From Parvularcula sp963922235 (GTDB taxonomy: Bacteria > Pseudomonadota > Alphaproteobacteria > Caulobacterales > Parvularculaceae), in NCBI GenBank assembly GCA_963922235.1, contig CAWUIJ010000094.1:1-10668 (forward strand): 10,668 nt of DNA, given 5' to 3'. A model generated the notes under the pieces. That model made no database searches, was not told where the DNA came from, and saw only the letters and a list, made by a program, of their open reading frames with translations. Positions 1 through 7,048 of the stretch are shown here, piece after piece (the first letter of the stretch is position 1; each line of letters begins with the position of its first letter). A program made the position numbers and the translations under genes.

Positions 1-12
1 GCAGGCTTTTTT
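1..12 (+). terminator. Possible terminator tail cut by the window edge
   Basis: The first bases are GC-rich and run into six T residues (positions 7-12). That could be the descending arm and U-tract of an intrinsic terminator of an upstream + strand gene. The matching stem arm would lie outside the window, so this cannot be confirmed here. Confidence 0.15.
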
Positions 13-30
13 CATGGGAGAGCCGAGATC

Positions 31-744
31 ATGATCGCACGCGTCGCATCCGCAATCTTCATGGCAGCTGTCATCGCCGCCATCCTGATTGTCGTCCCCA
101 AACTATCGAAACCGGAAGACCCCACGCTTGCTCAAGCGCTCCAAGAAGAGAGCGTGTTGTTCGCTGCCATGGCCCAGTCGTATCCAGATGATTTTGCGAA
201 GCTTGTGAACGACATGGAAACTGTGGCCGACCGGCCCACCGAAGTGACCCGCGTGTCCACTGAAGGGGTCACAGCCTTTCGGATGGCCCATGCAGGTGAT
301 CTTATGTCCGCGAGCGACGACGCTTTGCGCGCCTATGTGTCGTCCATGCACGACACGCACCGGGCGGTGAAAGAAACCTTCGGTATCGAACGCTGCAGCC
401 AATATGCGGTCTTCGGAGCAGGTGCGCTTGGACCTTTTATCTCCAATCCAGAAATCTTGCCTTGGGTCAACGCGCAAGGGGCCGCCATGGTGGAGGCTTT
501 CGCCAGTGCCGCGGGTCGTGACGCCCGACCTGAAGCGAGCGACGAGGATTGGGCTGCACTGATTGGTGAAGCCAACACAAGCGAACAAACCCAAGCCTAT
601 GTCGACCTGATCTCGGCGGCCGATAGCGAGGCAGAGCAGTACTGTGATGCGATGCTGTGGCTTCTCGAAACCATCGCCACCACCGATAGCACCGCCGCCG
701 AGACGGTGCGCGCCAGCTTCACCAAGACAGTCTCTTCGTCCTAG
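31..744 (+). CDS. Unrecognised membrane-anchored or exported protein, 237 aa
   Basis: I do not recognise the family. The N-terminus (Met-Ile-Ala-Arg, then an apolar stretch at about residues 5-23 ending before Pro-Lys-Leu-Ser-Lys) looks like a signal anchor or uncleaved signal peptide. The remainder should then lie in the periplasm. That part is rich in Ala, Glu and Asp and probably mostly helical. It has only two cysteines (about residues 122 and 205), which could form a disulfide outside the cytoplasm. The start is supported by GGGAG about 10 nt upstream of ATG; a six-codon mini-frame beginning in that site ends on the ATGA of the start and is probably chance. The gene lies 48 bp before recG on the same strand and could be co-transcribed with it, but nothing links the functions. 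The opposite-strand open frame over the same bases shows no domain and is taken as a shadow. Confidence 0.75.
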   Translation: MIARVASAIFMAAVIAAILIVVPKLSKPEDPTLAQALQEESVLFAAMAQSYPDDFAKLVNDMETVADRPTEVTRVSTEGVTAFRMAHAGDLMSASDDALRAYVSSMHDTHRAVKETFGIERCSQYAVFGAGALGPFISNPEILPWVNAQGAAMVEAFASAAGRDARPEASDEDWAALIGEANTSEQTQAYVDLISAADSEAEQYCDAMLWLLETIATTDSTAAETVRASFTKTVSSS

Positions 745-792
745 GCCAACGGGCTCTGGACCAAACTCCCCGCCTCGCGCCATAACGTAGGC

Positions 793-2889
793 GTGCGACC
801 GAGCCTACTTAATCCCCTCTTTGCGGACATCACCCAGCTTGATGGTGTGGGACCAAAGTCGGCTGCACTCATCCAAAAGGTGGCAGGCGGACGGATCATT
901 GATCTGGCGCTGACCCTCCCCACGGGCGTGATCGATCGCAGCCACCGCCCACCCATTGGTGACACGCAGGATGGCGAGCACGCCACACTTCGCCTGCATG
1001 TCGACAGCCATGAGCCGCCGCCATCGGATCGCCCGCGCTCGCCCTACCGCATCCTGTGCTCAGACCCGACGGGGTTCATCCGGCTCGTCTTCTTCCGTGC
1101 CCACCGTGATTGGTTGGAGAAAACCTTGCCTGAAGGTGAGGAGCGCTTGGTCTCTGGTAAAGTCGAGCATTACGGCAACCAGCGTCAGATGGTGCATCCA
1201 GAAGCCATCGTCGATCCTGAGGCCGAAGGCGACCTGCCGCTGGCCGAGCCGACCTATCCCTTGACAGCTAGCCTCACGGCCAAGGTGATGAGAAAGGCCG
1301 TCTACGGTGCAGCGGCGCGTGTGCCCGACGTGCCCGAATGGCACCGGCCTGATATTCTGCAAAGAGAAGAATTCCCTAGCTTTGCCGATGCACTGCAAGG
1401 CATCCATCACCCCGAAAGCCGTCTCGATCTTTCCGTCGATAATCCGGCGAGGCGGCGCCTGGCCGCCGATGAGTTCTTAGCCAGTCAACTGGCCCTCGCC
1501 CTCACGCGGCAACGGCAGCGGAGCCAGGGAGGCCGGACGTTCAAAGCCAAGGGCGAGCTCGGGCAAAAGGCCCGCGCCGCCCTTCCTTTCGCCCTGACGG
1601 GAGACCAAGAAAAAGCACTAGCCCTGATCATTGATGATCTTGAGGCGGATCAGAAAATGGTGCGGTTGCTGCAGGGCGATGTGGGTTCGGGCAAGACCGT
1701 GGTCGGGCTTTTGGCGGCGCTCCATGTGATCGAGTCCGGCGCTCAAGCAGTGCTGATGGCGCCCACCGAAATCTTAGCGCGGCAGCACTTTGAGACGATG
1801 GAGCCACTGCTAGAAGCTGCGGGCATTTCCTCCGTCCTCCTCACAGGCCGCGATCAAGGCCAAGCCCGCAAGGCCAAAGTGAGGGCCATTGAAGAGGGCT
1901 TTGTCAGGCTTGCAGTTGGGACCCACGCCGTTTTCTCCGACGACGTGGTGTTTGACGACCTCGGCCTCGCCATTATCGATGAGCAGCACCGGTTCGGTGT
2001 GCAGCAGCGCTTGAAATTGCAGGAAAAAGGTCAAGGTACGGACGTTCTTGTGATGACCGCGACCCCCATCCCGCGGACACTCGCGCTGACAGCTTACGGC
2101 GATATGGATGTCTGCCAAATCCGTGAGAAGCCGCCAGGTCGCAAGCCGGTCGATACCCGCGCGATCCCCCTCGCCCGTCTTCACGACGTGGTCGAAGGAG
2201 TGGGCCGGGCCATCGCCAGCGGCGGGCAGGCCTATTGGGTCTGCCCCCTTGTCGAGGCCAACGATCAGTTTGCAGCAACCGCGGCTGAAGAGCGCTTCGC
2301 AGCGCTCAAACAGCGCTTCGGCGATGATGTCGCTTTGGTGCACGGAAAGATGAAGGCGCCTGAGAAAGATGCCGCCGTCACGCGCTTCTCCCAAGGGGAC
2401 TGCAAGATCTTGGTCGCCACCACGGTGATCGAGGTCGGCGTCAATGCTCCGGATGCGACAGTCATTGTGATCGAGCATGCTGAGCGTTTTGGCCTTGCTC
2501 AGCTGCACCAGCTGCGCGGCCGTGTCGGGCGCGGGGACAAACCGGGCAGCTGCCTTCTTCTTTATGGCGGCGCCCCGGACGAGCTGTCAGAGACCACCAA
2601 AGCTCGGCTCAACATTTTGAGGACGTCCCAGGACGGTTTTGAAATCGCGGAAGAGGACCTGCGCCTTCGCGGTGCGGGGGATGCTCTGGGGACAGCGCAG
2701 TCGGGCTTCCCGCAGTTTCAAGTGGCCAGCCTTTCCGATCACGCGAGCCTTCTTGATACAGCTGTCGCCGATGCGAAGATGATCGTGCAGGACGATCCTG
2801 AATTGAAATCGGAACGGGGCGAAGCGCTTCGGCTGCTTCTCTATCTGTTCAGCCGGGACGATGCTGTTCGGCGCCTGCGATCAGGCTAA
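793..2889 (+). CDS. recG: ATP-dependent DNA helicase RecG, 698 aa
   Basis: RecG is a superfamily 2 double-strand DNA translocase that remodels stalled replication forks and branch-migrates Holliday junctions. The N-terminal wedge/OB region starts with a helix-hairpin-helix-like LDGVGPKSA. The helicase core shows motif I GDVGSGKT (residues 295-302), motif II DEQH (396-399), motif III TATPIPRT (422-429) and motif VI QLHQLRGRVGRG (570-581). It is followed by the RecG-type RGAGDALGTAQSG segment. Length matches the family (about 690 aa). The start is GTG at 793, because the first residues (MRPSLLNPLFA) already match the usual alphaproteobacterial RecG N-terminus; the ribosome site before it is weak. 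The TAA stop overlaps the TAG stop of the convergent DUF502 gene. Identity is secure. Confidence 0.97.
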   Translation: MRPSLLNPLFADITQLDGVGPKSAALIQKVAGGRIIDLALTLPTGVIDRSHRPPIGDTQDGEHATLRLHVDSHEPPPSDRPRSPYRILCSDPTGFIRLVFFRAHRDWLEKTLPEGEERLVSGKVEHYGNQRQMVHPEAIVDPEAEGDLPLAEPTYPLTASLTAKVMRKAVYGAAARVPDVPEWHRPDILQREEFPSFADALQGIHHPESRLDLSVDNPARRRLAADEFLASQLALALTRQRQRSQGGRTFKAKGELGQKARAALPFALTGDQEKALALIIDDLEADQKMVRLLQGDVGSGKTVVGLLAALHVIESGAQAVLMAPTEILARQHFETMEPLLEAAGISSVLLTGRDQGQARKAKVRAIEEGFVRLAVGTHAVFSDDVVFDDLGLAIIDEQHRFGVQQRLKLQEKGQGTDVLVMTATPIPRTLALTAYGDMDVCQIREKPPGRKPVDTRAIPLARLHDVVEGVGRAIASGGQAYWVCPLVEANDQFAATAAEERFAALKQRFGDDVALVHGKMKAPEKDAAVTRFSQGDCKILVATTVIEVGVNAPDATVIVIEHAERFGLAQLHQLRGRVGRGDKPGSCLLLYGGAPDELSETTKARLNILRTSQDGFEIAEEDLRLRGAGDALGTAQSGFPQFQVASLSDHASLLDTAVADAKMIVQDDPELKSERGEALRLLLYLFSRDDAVRRLRSG

Positions 2890-3704
2890 CTGCCCGTTTC
2901 GACCTCGCGCTCATAGGCCTCGCGCATTTCCGCGTCGTCATTGTTCGCTTTCTTGCGCTTCAGAAAACGGAAAGCACCCGTCGCGGCTTCACCGTCAGCG
3001 TGCATCACCGCGGGCGGCTCCGGACTGAACTCTGGAGAGACGAGACCCGCCGAGAAGATCATCTTGGCCCCATCCTCGACTGACATGTTCAGGAGCCGGA
3101 GCGATGAACGCGGAACAAAGAGTAGAAAACCTGAGGTCGGGTTCGGCGTCGTCGGCACAAAGACGTTCGTCATGTCATCGCCAATGTCTCGCAGCACATG
3201 CTCTGTCTCGCCCTTGGTCCGGGTGACCACAAAGCAAAGCGTCCAGATCCCCTTGCGAGGATATTCAATCATCGCGACCTCTTGGAAGGACTGCTCCGAT
3301 TGCTGGAGTGCCATTTCGAAGACGTTTTTGAAAAAGCCGTAGAGGTTCCGCACGACCGGCATTTGGTCGAGGAGCCCTTCACCGAAACCGATGAAAAACC
3401 GGCCGATAAAGTTCCGCGCCATAATCCCGAGAAGCGTCAGGAGCACCACAGTGAGAAGAACACCAACCCCTGGGATATAGAGCTCTGACCATTCTGGCGG
3501 CAGCCAAGCGTCAGGGATGTAGCTCTGCACCGTCCCATCGATCTGGGCCAATGGACCCGTGACAAGCCAGTAAATCACGGCGCCAGTAATCAAGAGCGGC
3601 GCGGCAATGACCACACCGGCCAGAAAGCTGTTTCGTAGGCTCGCGAATGGTCCTACCTTCCCAATTGGAAGGCCATGCCGTTCGCCGGTCTCTTTTTTCG
3701 CCAT
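2886..3704 (-). CDS. DUF502 family inner-membrane protein, 272 aa
   Basis: This belongs to the DUF502 family of small bacterial and plant membrane proteins, which has no settled biochemical role. Counting from ATG at 3704, residues 26-50 form one membrane helix (FLAGVVIAAPLLITGAVIYW) and residues 76-97 a second. Then comes the family's PVVRNLYGFFKNV segment (about 116-127) and a beta-rich soluble domain containing VPTTPNPTSGFLLFVP. The tail is charged, with a run of Lys/Arg. The open frame reaches a TTG at 3764 and an ATG at 3716; I prefer 3704 because the added residues do not look like family sequence, although no strong ribosome site separates the choices. It converges on recG with overlapping stop codons. 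A DUF502 gene beside recG recurs in alphaproteobacteria, so the pairing is probably ancestral rather than acquired. Confidence 0.88.
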   Translation of the reverse strand: MAKKETGERHGLPIGKVGPFASLRNSFLAGVVIAAPLLITGAVIYWLVTGPLAQIDGTVQSYIPDAWLPPEWSELYIPGVGVLLTVVLLTLLGIMARNFIGRFFIGFGEGLLDQMPVVRNLYGFFKNVFEMALQQSEQSFQEVAMIEYPRKGIWTLCFVVTRTKGETEHVLRDIGDDMTNVFVPTTPNPTSGFLLFVPRSSLRLLNMSVEDGAKMIFSAGLVSPEFSPEPPAVMHADGEAATGAFRFLKRKKANNDDAEMREAYEREVETGS

Positions 3705-3826
3705 CGTCCCGTCCATCAGAGGGTCTCTCGCGCAGCGTGAAATTCCCTCGAGTGTTGCACGCAATCACTTAGCGTCGTGCTAAAGCTGACTAGCGCGCTT
3801 CTTGTTCATGGGAGAAAGATCAACCC
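3705..3826. promoter_or_regulatory. Divergent intergenic region between DUF502 and DUF3089 genes
   Basis: These 122 bp separate two divergently transcribed genes and should hold a promoter for each. I cannot name convincing -35/-10 pairs. The + strand side ends in a purine-rich GGGAGAAAGA about 12 nt before the DUF3089 start, which is a usable though distant ribosome site. Confidence 0.4.
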
Positions 3827-4942
3827 ATGCTGGTCTTCTTAAGGCTCCTCGCGGGCCTCATTATCGTTTTGGGCGGAGTCGCCGCTTTGTCTTGGTTTTA
3901 TCAAGACGAAGTGGCCTTGTCGGTCATCAATCCCAACAAATCCTATGAGGCCTATGGTCCTCCGCTAGCGCCCGACTATGCCACGGCTGAGGACGCTTGG
4001 CTTGCTCGGGGTGTGGGAGAAGGCCCAGCTGACGTATTTTTCATCCACAACAATGTCTATCGCGGAGATGGCAATTGGAACGCGCCCTACAACCGGGACA
4101 CACAATTGCCGTTCCTGCGTGACGTGCTGATCCCGCTCGAGGCTGGTCCTTTTGCTGAGCAGGGACGCCTTTGGGCGCCGCGCTACCGTCAAGCGACTCT
4201 CGCAGCGCGTTTTTCCCAAAAGCACCCGGGATTTGCCTCGCGCCAGACGGCCTACGACGACATCCTCGCGGCGTTTGATCTGTTCTTGCGAGAACGGGAC
4301 GCGGACAAGCCGTTCATCGTGGCGGGCTATGGGGACGGCGCGCTCTTTGCCGGGCAGCTTTGGAATGATCGGATTGATCCCAATCCTGTGCTCAAGAACC
4401 GTCTCGCTGTGCTCTACGCTATTGGTCTTCCCCTTCCCGAACGGATGTTCTTCGAGGATGTCTGTCAGGGCTATGATGAACCGCGGTGCATGCTCGGGTT
4501 CGCCCCTGTCGATGCTCGGTTTGAAGCCTATCAGGAGCGCCTGCGATCACGGACGCTGACCCTCGCCAGTGATCAGCGGATCTATGCCTCGACATCAGAC
4601 GGGACAGAGCTTTGCGCTCCGCCGCCTCTTCCGAGGAATATCACTGCCCTGCATATCAGCGAGGACGGCCCGGAAAACATCGCCTTTGATCTGGATGCTG
4701 CCTGCGAAAGTGGGCTGCTGATCGTGGAGCCGCCGGCGGATGCCAAGCTCCGTCCTCTGCGCTTTTACGGAAAGCAGTGGATGGCTGGCCGCACCAATCT
4801 CTTTTACGAGCCTCTGGCCGATGATGCCGAAGCACGGGTGATCGGTGCCCTGCGGCTTCTGGCGAAAGAAGCCAATACCGTCCCTCCACTGATGGAAGCA
4901 GAAGAGGTCGGCCGTTCAGAAATCAATAAGGTGCCGGAATAG
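3827..4942 (+). CDS. DUF3089-like alpha/beta-hydrolase-fold protein lacking the usual nucleophile, 371 aa
   Basis: Residues 4-24 form an N-terminal membrane anchor (LLAGLIIVLGGVAALSWF), so the body is probably periplasmic. The family signature is visible in order: ADVFFIHNN (family usually FFxHPT), WNAPYN, then WAPRYRQATLAA, AYDDILAAFDLFL, and the strand-turn PFIVAGYGDGA. At the last of these, members with an active site normally show a GHSQG-type elbow with the serine nucleophile; here residues 167-171 are GYGDG, with Gly at the serine position. The C-terminal segment around GRTNLFYEPL also seems to lack the family histidine. I infer a non-catalytic, perhaps binding or structural, member. 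Length is normal and the frame is intact, so it is not obviously a pseudogene. Its stop sits in a palindromic octamer shared with the stop of the next, opposite gene. Confidence 0.85.
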   Translation: MLVFLRLLAGLIIVLGGVAALSWFYQDEVALSVINPNKSYEAYGPPLAPDYATAEDAWLARGVGEGPADVFFIHNNVYRGDGNWNAPYNRDTQLPFLRDVLIPLEAGPFAEQGRLWAPRYRQATLAARFSQKHPGFASRQTAYDDILAAFDLFLRERDADKPFIVAGYGDGALFAGQLWNDRIDPNPVLKNRLAVLYAIGLPLPERMFFEDVCQGYDEPRCMLGFAPVDARFEAYQERLRSRTLTLASDQRIYASTSDGTELCAPPPLPRNITALHISEDGPENIAFDLDAACESGLLIVEPPADAKLRPLRFYGKQWMAGRTNLFYEPLADDAEARVIGALRLLAKEANTVPPLMEAEEVGRSEINKVPE

Positions 4943-4944
4943 GC

Positions 4945-5373
4945 CTAGAAGAGGCCGAAGAACCACTTCTTCTTGCGCCGCTTCCATGCGTCTTGGCGAT
5001 CAGCTGCGTAAGAGAGGTAGTCGGACGGCCCGCGGCGGACGCGACGGTCGGTCGATGCAAGATCGGCAAACAGTTGCTGGTCCAGCGTGTCAGGAAGCGG
5101 CACAGGATCAGCGTCAAAGCTCATTTCCGGCTCACCGCGTCGGCGGGAGCGCTTCCCTTTCGCGACGATATCAGCGTGCAGAGCTTGGAAAGCTGCCTGG
5201 ACAGCGTCGCTTTCACCGGTCGGCGTTTGGCCCTTCGGCGTGAACTCGGCCATGTCCTGGTCGAGGCTCTCCCGGCGTTCTGGGCGCGGAAGCCCCTCGA
5301 TATCGACAGCGGTCAGATGAACGCTCGTCCGGTTCGAAAAATCGGTCCAAATTTGTTTGAGACGGTCAGCCAT
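4945..5373 (-). CDS. Unrecognised small protein paired with the proteasome-like gene, 142 aa
   Basis: I do not recognise this family. It has no signal peptide or membrane helix; it is hydrophilic, rich in Asp, Arg and Pro, and probably partly disordered. A basic patch (KGKRSRRRG, about residues 72-80) and a basic then aromatic C-terminus (WKRRKKKWFFGLF) stand out. The start is well supported: GAGGAG lies 7-8 nt before ATG at 5373, and this site overlaps the TGA stop of the upstream 427-residue gene 10 bp away. The two genes are therefore very likely one transcript and translationally coupled. I infer a functional link with the proteasome-like protein, such as an adaptor or substrate, but the sequence does not prove it. 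The several + strand open frames across this interval show no domain and are shadows. Confidence 0.75.
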   Translation of the reverse strand: MADRLKQIWTDFSNRTSVHLTAVDIEGLPRPERRESLDQDMAEFTPKGQTPTGESDAVQAAFQALHADIVAKGKRSRRRGEPEMSFDADPVPLPDTLDQQLFADLASTDRRVRRGPSDYLSYAADRQDAWKRRKKKWFFGLF

Positions 5374-5383
5374 GATGATCTCC

Positions 5384-6667
5384 TCAAAGCTCCGCGCGCT
5401 CTTTGCCCATCACCAAACCTTCATTACGGGTGATCGTGGCAAGACTGATCGGTCCACCGACGGTTTCGATGGAATTCATCACCTTCTGTTGGAAGGAGTT
5501 GAGCTTGATCAGCGAGGCTGCGGTTTCGCCGAGCTCTTTCTTCGGCAGTGAACTGATGGCGCGCAGGATCGGCATCGTGTGCACCTGGTACTGGAACTGG
5601 TCGATCGACATGAAGAACGCACGCAGCGCGTTGGTCATGGAGCCTTCGGAATAATCTTGCATCAGGCGTGCGCGCTGCTCGTCATTAAGGCCAGGCGCCC
5701 GGCCAATCACATCGCCGACGAGGTGAGTCGACAGCTTCAGCGTCTCACCGAAGAGGAACATGCGCAGGTGCTGATCCATCCCCGTCAGGAAGGTTCGGAT
5801 CATCCGGTCTTGGGCAAAAGGCTGAACCACCGGACCAGAGTCCGTGGTCATATCCTGCGAGCGATCCATCCGCTGCTTCACGCGCCCCATGACCACTGAT
5901 GATGTCAGGTAGCTGCGCATGGACGGAAACTTGTCCGACCGGCCAAAGCCCGCGAACACGACACCCGTATAGTGCTCAAAGAAAGCGTCTTGCACCACGG
6001 AAAGCACAGCGATCTCGCGCAACCGGCCAACAGTCTCACTGCTGACGGACATGGTGCTGAATTCGTTCTTGAGAGAATTGATCAGACTGCCGATCAGCTC
6101 GTCAATCTCTGCACCATACCGGCGCATAATCTGGTCTTCAGTGCCTTGCGGGAAGCAATCGAGGCGACCCCGGGGTGAGCCGTCAAGGTTGGTCGTCAGG
6201 TCACCATGCAGCTCCGCCACCACATATTCAAACAGCGCAGAGACATGCTCGCGTGCACGGCCCTGGCCCGACCGTTGGAAGTGGTCGAGCTGGTGATCGA
6301 AATCTTGCGCAATGATCGAAAAGACCACAGCGACATGTTTGAAGAATTCCGTGTCCTGGTGGTCCTGGGGGAAGAGCTCAGGATTGTTCGACAGGAAGGA
6401 AATAAAGTCTTGGGCATGGGCGTCGAGGGAATCGAGCGAGCGGCCGTTGGCCTGCTCCCGATAGAGCGAGATCACCGTTTCCCACGGCGTGCTCATCAGC
6501 TCGGCATTGTTGTAGATCATGACCCCGATGGGCTGACCGGTCACAAGCGGAAACAGCTTATCCACCGACTGATAAGTCTTCAGATAATTCGCGCCGGAAA
6601 TCGTCACCGCGCTGTCTGCCGCCATTGCGACAGCTTGCCTATTCATCAAGACGACTTCAGACGTCAT
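5384..6667 (-). CDS. Proteasome-beta/HslV-like Ntn-hydrolase candidate, 427 aa
   Basis: The N-terminus aligns with proteasome beta subunits and HslV. Removing Met leaves Thr as residue 1, then VVLMNRQAVAMAADSAVTI places Asp at mature position 17, and YQSVDKLFPL places a Lys before Leu-Phe at mature position 36 (canonical Lys33 plus a 3-residue insertion). GVMIYNNAELMSTPWETVI follows where beta subunits have their glycine-rich strand and helix H1. Thr1/Asp17/Lys33 is the catalytic set of the superfamily, so N-terminal-threonine peptidase or self-processing activity is plausible. At 427 residues it is about twice the length of HslV (~175 aa) or Anbu (~240-260 aa). The long remainder is mainly helical with no domain I can name. 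The start at ATG 6667 follows AGGTGGGG and is required for the Thr position. It leads a two-gene unit with the 142-residue gene. I recall similar uncharacterised bacterial proteins but cannot name a described family. Confidence 0.8.
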   Translation of the reverse strand: MTSEVVLMNRQAVAMAADSAVTISGANYLKTYQSVDKLFPLVTGQPIGVMIYNNAELMSTPWETVISLYREQANGRSLDSLDAHAQDFISFLSNNPELFPQDHQDTEFFKHVAVVFSIIAQDFDHQLDHFQRSGQGRAREHVSALFEYVVAELHGDLTTNLDGSPRGRLDCFPQGTEDQIMRRYGAEIDELIGSLINSLKNEFSTMSVSSETVGRLREIAVLSVVQDAFFEHYTGVVFAGFGRSDKFPSMRSYLTSSVVMGRVKQRMDRSQDMTTDSGPVVQPFAQDRMIRTFLTGMDQHLRMFLFGETLKLSTHLVGDVIGRAPGLNDEQRARLMQDYSEGSMTNALRAFFMSIDQFQYQVHTMPILRAISSLPKKELGETAASLIKLNSFQQKVMNSIETVGGPISLATITRNEGLVMGKERAEL

Positions 6668-6834
6668 ACCCCACCTGATGTTCCCTAGCCCATCGACCGC
6701 GCGGAACAGCGCACCGGGGTTGGCTCCGGCGTCTGCCGCCCCAACTCCTTAAGCGATTGAGGGCCTTTGAACCAGTGGTGATAGGGACACGATTAACCAC
6801 TGCCGCGTGAGGCAGTACCGAAAACCGAGGTTTT
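6668..6834. promoter_or_regulatory. Divergent promoter region between proteasome-like and HIG1 genes
   Basis: These 167 bp must start both transcripts. On the + strand a weak promoter candidate is TTGAAC at 6767-6772 with GATTAA at 6791-6796 (18-nt gap). A stem-loop can form at 6719-6745 (GTTGG / CCAAC around CGGC-GTCT-GCCG). Three further inverted repeats lie nearer the HIG1 start and are listed separately. Confidence 0.4.
6773..6834 (+). repeat. Cluster of three inverted repeats before the HIG1 start
   Basis: CAGTGGT (6773-6779) pairs with ACCACTG (6796-6802). ACTGCC (6799-6804) pairs with GGCAGT (6811-6816). AAAACC (6821-6826) pairs with GGTTTT (6829-6834), ending at the base before ATG. 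The first two pairings share ACTG and exclude each other as RNA; the third would cover the likely ribosome site GAGG (6827-6830). As DNA, the first pair flanks the weak -10 candidate and could be an operator. Complementarity is seen directly; a regulatory role is inference. Confidence 0.45.
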
Positions 6835-7044
6835 ATGCTGACTGCGCTCCAATATTTCATCATTCCGCTGGCTTTGTTGTCCGTCGCGGTCGTTTTGGGT
6901 CTTGGCATCTTCTCGCTCGCCAAAGGCGGTGAGTTTTCGGCGAAAAACTCGAACAAACTCATGCGCTTGCGTGTGACGCTGCAGGCCTTAGCAGTCGCCC
7001 TTCTGATGCTTTTTGTGTGGCTTCTCGGCCGCGGCGGCGCGTGA
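6835..7044 (+). CDS. HIG1-domain twin-transmembrane protein, 69 aa
   Basis: This is a small membrane protein of the hypoxia-induced-protein (HIG1) domain family. In mitochondria, relatives associate with respiratory complexes III and IV; bacterial members are poorly studied. Residues 5-28 form the first helix (LQYFIIPLALLSVAVVLGLG), followed by a polar loop and NKLMRLRVTLQ (about 40-50), the family's conserved loop motif. The second helix follows (ALAVALLMLFVWLL), then a short Gly-Arg tail. Length is typical. The ribosome site is CCGAGG 4 nt before ATG, inside a short inverted repeat. The stop is 4 bp before the cobalamin adenosyltransferase start, so the two genes are co-transcribed. A HIG1 gene just before this adenosyltransferase is a recurrent alphaproteobacterial order. 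Confidence 0.9.
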   Translation: MLTALQYFIIPLALLSVAVVLGLGIFSLAKGGEFSAKNSNKLMRLRVTLQALAVALLMLFVWLLGRGGA

Positions 7045-7048
7045 GACC

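Noticed and set aside
11..21. TTCATGGGAGA occurs at 11-21 and again at 3805-3815, ahead of two different + strand genes.
   Set aside because: Both copies are mainly ribosome-site sequence (GGGAGA); an 11-base match between two leaders is not enough for a shared regulatory element.
103..783. 226-residue open frame on the - strand opposite the first gene.
   Set aside because: No domain, signal or ribosome site; Arg/Gly/His-rich composition typical of an antisense shadow.
1810..2508. 232-residue - strand open frame inside recG.
   Set aside because: Lies wholly antisense to conserved helicase motifs and has no recognisable feature.
5384..6667. Calling the proteasome-like gene hslV or anbu.
   Set aside because: The length (427 aa) and everything after the first ~70 residues differ, and there is no hslU or Anbu-type neighbour.
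6716..6830. Possible cobalamin riboswitch before HIG1/adenosyltransferase: TCCGGCG, then CTGCCGCCCCAACT and CCACTG resemble pieces of the B12 element.
   Set aside because: The pieces are loosely spaced, the conserved 3' AGCCAGGAGACCTGCC-like box is missing, and the region is short for the class. A covariance-model search would decide; a chance match is more likely.
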